Positions 16,243 to 28,092 of a stretch of 64,000 bases of DNA are shown here, piece by piece. This stretch comes from Oegoconia quadripuncta (lineage: Eukaryota; Arthropoda; Insecta; Lepidoptera; Autostichidae): NCBI GenBank assembly GCA_949316235.1, contig OX438753.1:17528496-17592495 (forward strand), in the 5' to 3' direction. The position numbers and the translations under genes were made by a program. Each line of letters starts with the position of its first letter. Positions within the stretch are counted from its first letter, which is position 1. Below the pieces are notes generated by a model that ran no database searches, was not told where the DNA came from, and saw nothing but the letters and a program-made list of their open reading frames with translations.

Positions 16243-18984
16243 AGAAAGTATCGTTATCGAGGAAAGAAAACGAACGACCCTAGTTCTTACTGTCTGGGTT
16301 AATGTTCAAACTAAGAGTTAACCCATGAGGGAGAATATAACTACTGTAATTAGGGTCATGGTTATAACAATAAAAACTACACTCGTGCCAAAGTGATCCA
16401 CATGGGATTAGCACATATCATGAACATCAACAGTCTTGAAGACCAATATAAATGCTAACCATCAGCCTCTCCTAAGGCGCATTTTGTATATCCTATGAGA
16501 AGCGAAGCGATTGAAGCCATACTTCAAACTTCTCAAGCATTCAAATTTTCTCACAGTGTTCTCACTTAGACTGTCTCAGTTTGTTTATGAAAATGGGAAG
16601 AATCTGCTTTTTTCAATCATAACATCAGTTCAACCACTTATAAAATCTAGCAAATCCTAGAAAATTCCTCACAAATTCTAAAATAATTGAAAACCTCGTC
16701 TAGTACAAGCTTAATTGTCCATTGTTCCCTAATTTGTCGGCGTCGCCACCGTCTCTCTAGAGAGAACCACTGGTCATTAGACCTAACCGCATTAGTTTTG
16801 CTGTCCGTGCAAGTAACTTTGAACTTTAGAAGTTGAACTTAAGGGTTAAATGTTAGCCAGCAAGTGGGCGGAGTTAGAGAATGCTAAATCATAATATTAT
16901 GTGGTAGGAGAAAGGACAATAAGTAAAGGCAAAATCTGAAATGGACGAAATTAATAATTCAATTACACTATAGAGAATACTTAACAAAACTTTACTAGAG
17001 AATATAGATGGAAACAACAACACCGCACCGCGAATAAATAACCAAATAAGCAGAATTCAGAACGTATCTTAGCATGAATCCTGTTTCTGTCAACATTAGT
17101 CATTTAATGCTGTCTCCGACAGAGAATCAGTTCATTAATTTAAGGTGATGATTAATTTGCTCCGTAGAGCTGTTTTGCTAATGCCAAAACAGCAGGCCTT
17201 GAAAAAATACATTTTTCCTTGTCTCTGTTAATGTACGTTTTTATTATAAAGTGATCTGTTAATTGCGGTCCCGTGTAATATATTTTATTAAATGATGTTA
17301 GTTTTAGTAAGTCTTTAATTACTTATCCTTTCTCTAATTTCGTGATTCAGAAATGTTTAATATAAATATTTAAGTTTGTGTTGAGATAACAAAGGTTTTG
17401 TTTGGTATTAATTGGACGACCTTCGTGAATTTATGTAAATTGGGTATTTAACGTTCATGATTAAAATGGACAAGTGGTTTATAATAAATTTGCAAATATC
17501 ACATAATTATATCATTTTAACGTCATTCTACATTCTTAAATAATTTCCTGTTGTACTAACCTTTGTAACAAATTAAACCAGCTACGCATCGTCCGACTGC
17601 TACTTAAGATGGATTTAGCCGCAAGCTACAAATAGCACGTGACCGTAAACATAATGTATTCAAATTGAGACCTTTCTTTAACCTCCTAAGTCCTTATCGT
17701 ATTTGTTTATATAGTAATTATATAGCAACTCGCAACAATATTATGATTTTCATAAATGGTTTATTTTATACTTTTAATGTCGTTTTACACGTCAGAAACA
17801 AATTATAACACCCGTGGGTGTTATAAGTGTGGAGACTTTACTTATGTGTATGTGTGTTTATTTTAGCGCAATTTGTGCAGCATTCACAAATTGGTCACAT
17901 ACAATGACAGTGATCATATCGAAGTGGCAAAGTTATACGCTCTCCGCTGTCATGTCGTGAATAACTGATTTATATTTCATTGTTTTTATCCTCCTGTAAA
18001 TGAAAGATACACGGTTTTCGCATTCTACCTTTAATTCGGTGATAATAATTATTAGATTTGTATTAATTTATTTTACTTTTGCATTTTCACTTATTAATAG
18101 AATATTAGATAGATAAAATATCATATGACATTAAAGACACGCTCCCGATATTATAATTTTCATCGATTTTCATGAGAGGATTAGCTTTGATCGCAACGCT
18201 GGGCTAGCGGGTTTTTCAATCACTGATCGCAATCAGTCTGTCCGTCTTTCACAAACGTTTTTCACAGCCATTTATCTCAAAAAGTATTGACCCAGATACT
18301 GAAGTGTAAAGTAAACATCTCAATGAAAATTAAAAAAGGAATGCTAATGTCACATGTACCAATATTGTATAAAACTTTTTACCACTTTTTTGAAAAACCG
18401 CTTCATTCATAGTTTTTCTAGTCTACTTGGATGATTTGATGATCGTCTCTTCGCCTTCGGGTAATTTTCAATTTATACTACAATTGCAAAGTAAACTACA
18501 GACACAGTTACACTTCAAAATATGAAAGTTCGGAGGTATTTTACATAAAAAGTAAGCTGTTTGACTAACTATGTTTTCTGGTTATACCTAATAGGTACTT
18601 GCTTGAATTCTCTTCGTCGTTCGTTTTATTATAGTACGGAATTATCAGAGTCCCACCCGACACGTACTTGGCCGCTTTTTTTGTATGGAAAAGAGCAACA
18701 AATCTTACACTGATTACAAACTGCAATGTAGAAAACATTACATTTTCTGAGATGAGACCTTTTAGTGTTGTGACCTTCCCGAATAAAGTAAGATTGCGTA
18801 TTAAAGTAAGTTTGGCTTAAAATGTCCTAAATTACTTAAACAAAGAAAGCAAAGGATAATTTAAAGTTGTTTACGATTCTTCAATAATGCAATGCGGTTG
18901 CACATGATTTCCTGAGATAGCTTAATAATGTAGTCTCAAAGAGGTGTTCCGTTGTAGCATAGATATTTAAGGCAGTATTACAAG
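16243..18984. other. 2.7 kb of AT-rich DNA, no gene seen
   Basis: No coding frame of note. A 9-bp stem (GCTGTTTTG/CAAAACAGC) lies near 17169-17193. An old repeat-like segment (GTCTGTCCGTCTTTCAC, near 18235) is present. Otherwise it reads as unique intergenic or intronic sequence. Confidence 0.5.
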
Positions 18985-19222
18985 TCAAGCACTGGTGGCG
19001 TAGTCGCATACTATCGATTAGCGAAGTTAAACAACGTCTGGTGGGGTAAATCCTTGTATAGGTGACCATCAAAGGAATTTTCGTTTTCGTGTTTCGAACG
19101 GCACGTTGAAAAGTCAATCCTGTTGTCTTCAGTAGAAGGTACCTAGCAAGTTTTGAAACCGGCGACTTATAGGGTTGCTTAAATACACCATCAGGTGGCC
19201 ACTAGCCTGTTATAAATCCAAA
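18985..19222 (+). mobile_element. 5S rRNA-derived SINE, degraded
   Basis: AGCGAAGTTAAACAACGTCTG and a following TATAGGTGACC match, with changes, the 5S rRNA internal promoter segment (CACCGAAGTTAAGCA...GGATGGGTGACC, from memory). A SINE-type body with CGTGTTTCGAACGGCACGTT follows. The 5S start is missing, so it is not a 5S gene. Relatives lie at 26320 and 37890 in reverse. Confidence 0.65.
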
Positions 19223-19725
19223 AATCCTCTGGGTTTACGTGGTGGATGATAGACCCTACTCTCTTAGATTTTGTCGTTTAGCATTATCATTTCAAAGTAA
19301 CATTTTCATGTACCTACGTGGAATTTGTAAGCTGAATAAATCTTTTTCTTTCTTTCGTTCTTTATGTCCTGTTGTTCTATTTTTGACTCTTTCATGTGCT
19401 GTAAGCCAAAAGAAAAGGTATTTACTTGGACTACTGTTTACCCTCGAGTCTAGATCGCCATCTTTAATATTAAAGAAAACTTAATTTTCTCATTTTGCCG
19501 CGAACAAATTTCGCACGAAAGCCTCGAACGCTCCCCGAGCAATATTTAGGCTTAAGTGGGACTTTATTTTTCTAAAATACATCCGCGCTCCTCGCCTGGT
19601 TACGACGTAGGAAATAAGTAAATGCTTAGATAAGACCAGAATTTTTGTACATTTAACAAAATCCAGCGAAGTATTTTTACGTACCTACCTACTATCTCTA
19701 GATGGTATTTCTTTATGTTGGATTT
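19223..19725. other. No gene or repeat recognised
   Basis: A short open frame (19239-19484) lacks any recognisable protein and lies in low-complexity sequence rich in TTTC. Confidence 0.45.
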
Positions 19726-19935
19726 AGTTACTTTCTATCCTACTCCTTTAGAAAGACCGTTAATGTTTTTGAGGTGTGTGTACTCGTATAATTCTATGTT
19801 ATCTCTTATAGTATAACCGCTCGATCGATTTTAAAGTGAAAGGTATCATTAAATTCCTTTTGATCTCCAGCGTGTCGTAGGATACATTTTAAGCTTGCAA
19901 GCAATCCAGCGAATGGTAGTAGTCTTTTTAGTTTA
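19726..19935 (+). repeat. Dispersed repeat F copy
   Basis: Matches 46300-46520 and 63165-63640 through TCGATTTTAAAGTGAAAGGT, the CTCCAGCGTGTCGTAGGATAC segment and a 'gcaagcaatccagcg' end. Diverged. Confidence 0.55.
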
Positions 19936-20375
19936 TTTTTATTGTTAATTGGAAAACAAAACAAACCATGGTAAAACAATATAAAATCATTTTTATTCTT
20001 ATTCATATTTTTAATTGTTATGTGTATATGACATGATTCACATTAACGATTGTATGTCCAGTCTGAAACGGATAAAAGTGTTGCGTAATAGAAATTTAAA
20101 TCATGAATATTTTTAGTAAGTACTTTTTGCTTATAATTCATTAATTGCTGTAACTAAATAGAGAATTATGAAAATCGTTCACGATTACCTGAGAAAAATT
20201 TTACTTGTGTACCTAAAGCAGGACTTTTACCTCGCAAGAAACGAGTCGCGGCTAATTCGTCCTTTCTGGACAAGGTCATAGGGTACAGTATCTTTAAATC
20301 TATTGGTAATAATAATATTCACACCACAACAGTTTTGAAAAGTTATTAAAGTACATGTTTGTTTATAAGCTTTCG
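19936..20375. other. No gene or repeat recognised
   Basis: AT-rich; nothing supportable. Confidence 0.4.
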
Positions 20376-20710
20376 TTTTTTTTTATTTATGCACAACGGG
20401 TTGGTACTTGACCTCAATCACACCTGATGTTAAGTGAAGATGAGGTCGAAGGTGTAAGTGTACTCACCCGGAAACCCCAACACATTTGAACGACTGGCTA
20501 TCTTATCTCTGACAACCGGAACACAACAATGCTATTAACATTGATGCTTGGCGGCAGATTTAGATAAGATGGTGGTAGCTAGCCAGGCGGACATTTAAAA
20601 TGCCCGACCACCAACCAAACCGAGTACTTAAACATGTACCCCGCTGGGGTTCGAACCCGCGACCTCCGAATCGTAAACCCAATGTTGTTTACATTGAGCC
20701 ACGAAGGCGG
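20376..20710 (-). mobile_element. SINE-A copy, full length
   Basis: Complete from tRNA-like head (right edge) to T-run (left edge). The head reads CCGCCTTCGTGGCTCAATG with B box GGTTCGAACCC. Confidence 0.9.
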
Positions 20711-21063
20711 AGAAGTAATTTTATGGCGTTGTTCATAACTTTACCGCTACACCATGACAATTGTAATTCTAGTAAATGTTATTTTATTACTATACAGTCG
20801 TAACAAGCAAATGCTTTTATTGTTAACGTTGTTTTCAATTGGACCGATTCCAACTGCTGACTTAGTATATCGCGCGATGTTCCCGCTATCTGAGGCAATT
20901 GAAAGTTAGTTTACCAGTGTTCCAAGCGTTAAGCCTTGTTCAGACGTGGCGTTAGTAATGGCTCAGTTACACTCGTCGTTAACTCTCGTATTGTAACCTG
21001 GAACGAGTGCCTTCGTAAACTTTCCCAATAAATATACAAAATATTAGAAAATAACTTTTATTC
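20711..21063. other. No gene or repeat recognised
   Basis: AT-rich unique-looking sequence. Confidence 0.4.
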
Positions 21064-21140
21064 GACGACCGATTGGTGTGGAGAATAGTCACCCTGTCAG
21101 CGAAACCAACGGTTGCGGGTTCAAATCCCTCGAGGGATGA
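21064..21140 (+). mobile_element. SINE-B head only
   Basis: CGACCGATTGGTGTGGAGAA to GGTTCAAATCCCTCGAGGGA. The body is absent and unrelated sequence follows. Confidence 0.75.
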
Positions 21141-21201
21141 TTTTGTCCCTTATAGCAATCCAGGCAACCGTATCAAACTTGACATGTTATTGGGTTACCT
21201 A

Positions 21202-21764
21202 TTGAAACGCATAACGTTTTTCACCATAAACTGACAATTCATAATATTACTCGCCATAATAGTCATTTGCAATAAACCGTTATAGCATAACTTCATTACA
21301 CATAATATCATATGGCCGAAACCTGTAAGGCATAATCATAGAAAGGCATAATATTAATAAGCATATATTTAATAAGAATAACCGACAAAATCACTAAGCT
21401 TCTAAGGACAAAGCTTCTTATTCTTATTCAACTTATTAACATGTCAACCTTTGTTTCGAAAATTTTGTAATTCGTTATTGAAAGACTCGATATTACAATG
21501 TTTCGTAATTTTGAAATTCGGTATTGTCAAATCGGAAAAAAGTAATTCGGAATTTTGGGTGTTCCCTAGTAACAGTAAACATTAAATTTATGGATATTTA
21601 TAGATATGTTTTATAAAAGTATGGCTCCACTGAGTTATTCTTTATAAAAGTATGTCAGACAAAATTATGAATATGGTAATTTATGCATAATTATACTTAT
21701 TAATTTGTATGCCATATGATGTATGTCAATTTAACTTATGACAATAAACATTATGCGTTTCAAA
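21202..21764. mobile_element. Inverted-repeat element of about 560 bp
   Basis: The left end TTGAAACGCATAACGTTTTT and right end (reverse complement) TTTGAAACGCATAATGTTTA match for about 20 bp and more weakly further in. The interior is rich in CATAAT motifs. No ORF is present. Probably a non-autonomous DNA element. Confidence 0.55.
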
Positions 21765-22559
21765 GTGTCACCATTTTATCGACTCCGCTTCAAATTTTTT
21801 ATCAATAAAAAATATATGTCATATGGCATATAAAATTGTATACAGACGAAATGGCAATTTCACTGTTATGCCACGTCACTGTACTCGTATTCTCATTGAT
21901 GACGAATGACACATTGTTATTTTTATCTGTACTAAAAAAACCACTTGACAAGAAATTTCTTAAAATACAATGTACTGTACATCATTCTACTAGAGTGACG
22001 TTGACCCATATACAGGGGAATGCTTTTAAAGACGCCCCTGTAATGGATATTTGATGGTGCTTCCCGTATATTCTTGATACAAGATTGATGTCTTGACAAA
22101 TTATGGCACAGGTGAGAGAGCAACTATGTGCACGTTTTGTGTATGACAGTGAAGATTAGGGTTCCGTCTTTCCTTAAAATAAGGCAGATTCATGTTGCAG
22201 AGTCTTTTTATCTATGCGCAAACTCATGCACGATGAAGTCAAATTGAGATCGAAGAAAATGGAATCGCTTACTTAGAACCGCCACTATCAGAACGGAGTT
22301 AATCCTTTGGGGAATAATCTCAATAATAAAACAGAGTGTCAAGAAGACAAACGACCTTTTTAGCTTCAAAAAGTTTTTAAGTATGCATATCTACAAAATC
22401 AGCCCTTTACTTATTATCACGCGTTTGTTAGGACTGCTGGTATTCGAAAATATAGTAATAGTTTGAGACATGATAGCAAATTAATTACCCTTATGATCAG
22501 ACTAAGCAAAGTTATAATAATTCTTCTATCTTATCATACATTACATTCATACATAACGT
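21765..22559. other. No gene recognised
   Basis: A short overlapping frame pair (21836-22054 plus, 21932-22123 minus) has no recognisable protein. Confidence 0.4.
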
Positions 22560-22690
22560 CACGACTTTTATCCCAAATGGGTTGGTCAGGGATATACCAA
22601 ACAATGGTGTTTGGGTGTCCAAACATTAAGAAAAGTTTTGGTGGAAAGTCCCGTATTCGCCTTTTACGACACCCACGGGAAGAAACTACA
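22560..22690 (+). repeat. Repeat C, internally deleted
   Basis: Both ends are present (TCCCAAATGGGTTGGTCAG; CGCCTTTTACGACACCCACG) but the middle of about 120 bp is missing. Confidence 0.75.
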
Positions 22691-22784
22691 TTACAGCACT
22701 ATCATTATATTATGTCTTTTTTATATTTGAATTTGAATCGATAAGTAAGTACAATAAATATAATAACAAAGTCAACTTTACAGA

Positions 22785-23113
22785 CCGCTCCGTGGCTCAA
22801 TGTAAACAACATTGGGTTTACGATTTGGAGGTCACGGGTTCGATCCGCAGCGGGGTACATGTTCAGTACTCGGTTTGGTTGGTGCTAGGGCATTTTAAAT
22901 GTCCGCCTGGCTAGCTACCACCATCTTATCTAAATCTGCCGCCAAGCAGCGATGTTAATAGCATTGTTGTGTTCCGGTTGTCAGAGATAAAGATAGCCAG
23001 TCCTCCAAATGTGTTGGGGTTTCCGGGTCAGTACGTTTCCACCTTCGATCTCATCTTCACTTAACATCAGGTGTGATTGAGGTCAAGTATCAACCGTTAT
23101 GTATAAAAAAAAA
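22785..23113 (+). mobile_element. SINE-A copy, full length
   Basis: Head CCGCTCCGTGGCTCAATG, B box GGTTCGATCCG, complete body and a final A9 run. Confidence 0.9.
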
Positions 23114-23157
23114 CAGACACCTTAAATTTGTCAACTTCCTGTTCGCAACGTGTCTTG

Positions 23158-23383
23158 CGACCGATTGGTGTAGTAGATAGTGACCCTGTCAGCAACGGTT
23201 GCGGGTTCGAATCCCGCGACGGGTAAATGTTTGTGTGATGAATATGAACATTTATTCCTAAGTCATGGATGTTTATATAAATATTTACGTATGTTTATCC
23301 GTTATCTAGTATCCATAGTACAAGCTTTGCTTAGTTTGGGACTAGATGATTGGTGTAAGCGTCCGAAATATAAAAAAAAAAAA
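23158..23383 (+). mobile_element. SINE-B copy, full length
   Basis: Head CGACCGATTGGTGTAGTAGA, B box GGTTCGAATCC, complete body and an A12 tail at 23372-23383. It lies 45 bp after a SINE-A copy. Confidence 0.9.
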
Positions 23384-25080
23384 CTATCCTTGTTCAGTTT
23401 CAGCCAGCCTTATGATAACGTCGTCTTTTGTTCGACTTGTAGTGATTTCAATTGCACAATGCATTTACTCTATCATAAGTCCATTACCACTCTATATCAC
23501 CCAATCACATTAGTCATAGTAGTATCGAAACAATATTACGTTCGTCATAATTGATATGTAAATTGATTACGTCATAGCTGATTAGCGTTGTGTAGTCAGC
23601 TGGGACTTCAATAACATTTTTGAGGATTGTTAAAGTATGAATACTTCGGCTACCGTAAAATGTTTTTAAAATTTCAAACCCCATTACTGTGCAAAAAATT
23701 AACGGTAAAAACTTTTCATTTTCCCTTCATAATCGTAATTTCCCTTGAGATAGGTACTTTCTGACGTCATCAAAAATATTTCTTCATGAAAACAATACGA
23801 AAACTGTACGAGTCGCACGTTGAATGGCAAAAAGGTTACTTTTAAAAGTCGTTCTTATCGTACGGAACTCCGGGGGGAAATAATAAAAAATCCCATTACT
23901 CATCTTTGTCAGAGAGGTCGGGTATAAAAGCACAGGTATCTGACGGCAACAACCGATTAATCTTCTGACCCGTCTTTGAAATAATCTGTGGAAATGTAAC
24001 GTACTCCTAGCGTAATAGCACGTAGAGCCACAAAGCACAGAGTCATATGGATTCAGTTAGCACATACCAGCGTGAAAGCCCAGTATCGAAAATTTTTACC
24101 AATCTGATACTTCCAGAGGTTGTTGTTAAAGGCGGCTTTACACCAATAATAATAACGTAATTATTTGGTAAATTATATGATAATACTAGCTCATACTGAG
24201 AAAAAGACACACCGAAAATAATAACAATAATATTAATCCAAATAAATAATTTAAATAAAAATACTCACCTTACAGACATTGCAGTACCGAACTGCCACAA
24301 TCTGCAAAAAACAATAACTGAAAAAATTCATAAATACACAGACCTGCAGGATGAAGTCCCCAGAATATGTAGTGCATTCGCGTTATGAAAATAGTGACTC
24401 ATCGTTGTCACTAAGCTTAGCCACGCCCCTTCACCAATTAGATCATAGTAAATTAGAAAGCCATGTTCACATTAACCAGTTGAATTAAGCCCTTCAGACA
24501 GTAAAGACGTGTCTTTTGTCAATTTTAAAAATGGATACCTCACCTGTTCGTTTACATAAAAGTAGATCAATAATTACTTGGCCAATGCCCGTAAATGGTA
24601 AAATAACACCAGCTCATGCTGAGAAAAACAAAAACAGTCAAAGTTACATAACAAATTTACCATACAGTGACACTCTTATACTTAATATCTGTTACATACA
24701 TAACAAAGAGAACTCTGATTTTTTAAACTAGGCAGAAATCTGTATCATAGAAATCAGTTCTCTTCACAGTGCATAATGTAACGTATAAGTTACAAAAGGT
24801 AAATCAAATAATCAAAAGATATTGATTTTTGTAATTGATTGAAATTGTTTTTGTTTAGAAGACGTATGTGTATGACTATGGGTATGTGATTGTCGAATTA
24901 ATGAGTTGCCTATCACAGTCCTACGTACAATGCCCAAGCATCAGTTTACCTTTTTATAAAATATAAGTCACCTACTGTAACTTTATGCAATTCTGTATAT
25001 TTCGAAAGTTAAACCGTGAATGGTGTTTCAAGCTTTAAAGTTTTAGATCTTTTAATTTTGTTTATGGTGCTATTTTCAAC
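23384..25080. other. 1.7 kb, no gene; a weak duplicated motif
   Basis: GCTCAT(A/G)CTGAGAAAAA with flanking similarity occurs near 24190 and 24612, suggesting two fragments of one old repeat. A frame at 24516-24731 spans the second copy and is not convincing. Confidence 0.4.
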
Positions 25081-25204
25081 TCGGTATTAGATTGGTCGAA
25101 AAAGAATATCTACTACGACTGTGCTTCTTCTTTTCGAGTCGAGGCAAGTTTCAAATTTTATTGGACCGAAACTTAGCCACTCTAACAACACTCTCTGTGG
25201 CGTT
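25081..25204 (-). repeat. Repeat E copy
   Basis: The reverse complement matches 30797-30925 through GGTCCAATAAAATTTGA(A/T)ACTTGCCTCGACTC. Found only twice here. Confidence 0.7.
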
Positions 25205-25740
25205 AATGAAGTGAAATGAAAATCATTTATTCATGTAGGCAATGCAATATGCACTTATGAACGTCACTTGTTTTTTAAACTACCACTAGCTCGGAACGCG
25301 ACCACTACTGAGAAGAGCTAGCGAGAAACTCAGAGGGTTTGTCTTTTTTCAATCGGTCATTTACAATCTAGAAAGGTTACAGCAATTTTTATAATCGTGT
25401 AGAGGAGCCATTTAATCCCATGGATTACTATCATTAATGTAGTCTAAAATTTTGTAATATCCCTTTTTACATAATTTTTGTTTAATAATAAGTTTAAATT
25501 TATTAAGCGGAAGATTCCGTATATCCATGGGAACCTTGTTGTAGAAGCGCACACATTGACCTCTGAATGACTTACTAACTTTACTAAGTCTACTAAAAGG
25601 TACAGCTAATTGATTTGATTTGTTTACAGTTAAGGAGGTCGTCAAAGGTGCAACTGTCAAGACACGCGGAGCAAGACAATAGGTGATCTATTGTCTGCGA
25701 GGAGACTCCGCACTTGCACCGTTCACAATTGACTGTGATA
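25205..25740 (-). pseudogene. 5'-truncated LINE: reverse-transcriptase C-terminus with 3' UTR
   Basis: The minus-strand frame ending at 25412 encodes RGQCVRFYNKVPMDIRN and KGYYKILDYINDSNPWD, typical of the extreme C-terminus of a lepidopteran LINE ORF2. Upstream (25661-25740) the frame is lost to a stop and a shift. An approximately 200-bp 3' UTR runs to 25205 (ATGAATAAATGATTTTCATTTCATTTCACTTC, read in reverse). No catalytic domain remains. Confidence 0.7.
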
Positions 25741-26009
25741 TGACAGTGCAATTAGTTCAAGTTCCTCCTTTATTTTTCTACTATTGGCAATCGCCTGCTT
25801 ATTCAGGCGACATTTATGCCAGTGTCGACTGTAATAAAAGCTCCAGTAAATAAATTATTCATATTTTCATTGGTCTTCAGTTAGGTGCTTAAGGAAGATT
25901 TTCACGGCTTCTCGCAAGATCACCCTTAGGTGATAGAGCTCACTCTATTACACACTTTCCGGTGCTTGTACTATCACTAAGTTTTGCTACATAATGTTTT
26001 GTTTTTATT

Positions 26010-26110
26010 ACGCATCATCATTATTGGTGGATTTGACAATCAGTATTCTTGAGCTACCGACTTGGCTTTCTTAAGCCTTGTGGGTTAATTTCCTTTTAAA
26101 TACAGAATAA
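26010..26110 (-). mobile_element. 5S-SINE body fragment
   Basis: GGTGGATTTGACAATCAGTAT and CTACCGACTTGGCTTTCTTAAG match the body of the copy at 37890-38170. Confidence 0.5.
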
Positions 26111-26319
26111 ATCAAAAAAGTCTGTCCTGCACTAATAGCCTTGATGGGTGTTATTTTCCAGAATTCACAATTAAAGAAATAGTCGTTTTTACCAATAATT
26201 GGAAATTCTCAAAAATTAGCCTAATTAAAACTATTTAGGTATTATATATACAGCTTTTCGGGTGCAAGTCAGAGCGACTTTCTTGATTTATTTAAAAAGA
26301 AATCTTAATTTATCCAATG

Positions 26320-26481
26320 AGGGCGTCACTGGACGGAATAAGCCCTCTTACCAACTACCTTCAATAGTATGTAACCGGGACCGACTATTAGACGTACCCT
26401 CTGAAGCACGGAAACACTCGTATTAAAATTCCTCTAGTGGTCACCCATCCATGGACCGAGCGCGGCAGACATTGCTTAACT
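26320..26481 (-). mobile_element. 5S rRNA-derived SINE, 5' part
   Basis: In reverse, GAAGTTAAGCAATGTCTGCC and CCATGGATGGGTGACCACTAG are recognisable 5S rRNA internal sequence. They are followed by the SINE body CGAGTGTTTCCGTGCTTC. The first bases of 5S are missing, and another element begins at 26482. Confidence 0.7.
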
Positions 26482-26778
26482 TCTTTATTCTTTATTTCAC
26501 AGAAAATAATAAAAACATTACAAGTACAAAACCATAATAATGCACCACTGTAAGCTTATTCTAAGAGAGGTCTCTTCCATCCCACCTCTGTGGTGGTTAG
26601 AAAGTAGAAAAAAAACAAATAACTAATTTTAACTATTTCGCTTTCGCTATCAATTATCAATTTCGCTATTCGAAAACAAATAGCGTATGCGACTGGGCCA
26701 CGAGTGCACATTACATACATGACAAATCTCAAAATATACAAGTTTCAGGAAATATAAAGAAAAATACAACCTAGTTGT
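26482..26778 (-). mobile_element. Probable LINE 3' end in reverse
   Basis: TTCTTTATTCTTTATTTCACAG, then CTAAGAGAGGTCTCTTCCATCC, resembles other reversed LINE 3' UTRs in the window. There is no coding part. Weak. Confidence 0.35.
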
Positions 26779-26844
26779 ATCTCATCTTCACTTAACATCA
26801 GGTGTGATTGAGGTGAACAAACCCGTTTTGCATAAAAAAAAAAA
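26779..26844 (+). mobile_element. SINE-A, last 65 bp
   Basis: CTCATCTTCACTTAACATCA to GCATAAAAAAAAAAA; the head and most of the body are missing. Confidence 0.8.
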
Positions 26845-27139
26845 GTTTTTCATTCATTGAGTTGCTTCATTGATCGTCAAACTTTTCCGAAATATACTAA
26901 TGAATAAGGAACAAAACGATACAGGATTGCCTCATAGAAAGCCCCGGTTTGAGGAGAGTAATATGCCAAGGATAATACTGGTAGTGGCGTTTAGACTGAG
27001 GTCCGGCTATATACCTTCGAATCACTTCTACCATATGGTGGGTAGCGCTATGGCACCATTAATTGACGTATGATCTACATCACAAATTGCTGGAGTGTGG
27101 TCAAACAGGAGCTAAAGACAATTTTATTTAAATAATAGT

Positions 27140-27247
27140 GACGACCGATTGGTCTAGTGGATAGTGGCCCTATCAGCGAAACCAACGGTTCAGGGTACAA
27201 CACGAACATTTATTCTCGAGTCATGGATATTTATCAAAATATATATG
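27140..27247 (+). mobile_element. SINE-B copy, part 1 of 3 (interrupted twice)
   Basis: Head CGACCGATTGGTCTAGTGGA, with part of the B-box region deleted, to TTATCAAAATATATATG. The rest lies at 27876-27887 and from 28004. Confidence 0.85.
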
Positions 27248-27875
27248 TGTCGTAAATGAGTTCGGGGGTTGTTAGCGACCGGGACGATGCCAGTCGCGTG
27301 GTAAAGGGTGGCTCGGGCAATGACGATACTATTGCAAGCTACCATAGGCAAATCGACAACGTATTCACATTCGATTATGATCATGGAACCTGAGATGCTT
27401 ACTGGTGAATAGTAAACATTTGCATGGCATTGGCATGAGGGATGCCATACAACTTGGCCCACGCGTGCAGTCTGTGGAATTCAACCGGACCTGGTATTCA
27501 ATTCCTCCTTGCTCAAATCCCATGATCAACTTCTTATTAGCTAACGACTCACCGGATTCTTCAAAGCGTCGGTGATAATAATCAAATCACTCACAGTCGT
27601 GGATGTGTTCAGTGGAGCTCCGACTCCTTTGAAGGCTCGTAGCAAAGTCCTTCATGGTCGTTGATGTCCAGTGGTGGTCCGACTCCTTCGACGGCTGGTA
27701 GCAAAGTGTGTCCCATTTTCGACGTGAAGACCTAATATAACTGTTAATGTCGTCACCGCGCCATTTCCGTCGATACCAGCGCCACCAAGTTTACTTCCCA
27801 TTAACCGCGTATTATGATAGTCAGTTGACCGTTTGAATAATGAATTCTATCGCTAATTTATCGCTATCTGCGACA
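27248..27875. mobile_element. Solo LTR, 628 bp, inside SINE-B
   Basis: It starts TGTCG and ends CGACA, a perfect 5-bp terminal inverted repeat of TG...CA type. It is flanked by TATG on both sides (27244-27247, 27876-27879), a 4-bp target duplication. Removing it and one TATG restores the SINE-B consensus exactly. A 69-bp tandem duplication lies at about 27579-27716. It has no relation to the BEL LTR. Family unknown; a 4-5 bp duplication fits several LTR superfamilies. Confidence 0.75.
27579..27716. repeat. Two tandem units of about 69 bp inside the solo LTR
   Basis: Each unit holds GTCGT(G/T)GATGT, CCGACTCCTT and GTAGCAAAG; AGCAAAG begins at 27641 and again at 27710. Confidence 0.7.
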
Positions 27876-27887
27876 TATGTATGTTTA
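27876..27887 (+). mobile_element. SINE-B copy, part 2 of 3
   Basis: TATGTATGTTTA, the short stretch between the solo LTR and the LINE tail. Confidence 0.75.
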
Positions 27888-28003
27888 CCAATCAATCAAT
27901 CAAATACGCTTTATTGTTTAAATAAGGAAGGTACATTTAAATATCTTATAGAAACTATAAATTAGGCGGCCTTATCGCTAACAGCAATCTCTTCCAGGCA
28001 GGA
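27888..28003 (-). mobile_element. LINE 3' end with (TTGA)n-type tail, inside SINE-B
   Basis: In reverse it reads GCGATAAGGCCGCCTAATT, then AATAAAGCGTATTTGATTGATTGATTGG. TTTA occurs on both sides (27884-27887, 28004-28007). A relative is at 58500-58620. Confidence 0.7.
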
Positions 28004-28092
28004 TTTATCCGTTATTTAGTATCCATAGCACAAGCTTTGCTTTGTGTGGGACTAGATGATTGGTGTAAATGTCAAATATATTTATTATTGTT
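28004..28092 (+). mobile_element. SINE-B copy, part 3 of 3
   Basis: TTTATCCGTTATTTAGTATCC to GATGATTGGTGTAAATGTC and an A/T-rich end. Confidence 0.85.

Noticed and set aside
18985..19080. 5S rRNA gene
   Set aside because: Only the internal part resembles 5S, with many changes and a SINE body attached.
23158..23230. tRNA gene suggested by A and B boxes
   Set aside because: The same head repeats many times with a fixed non-tRNA body and A-rich tail, and a cloverleaf does not close. These are SINE heads.
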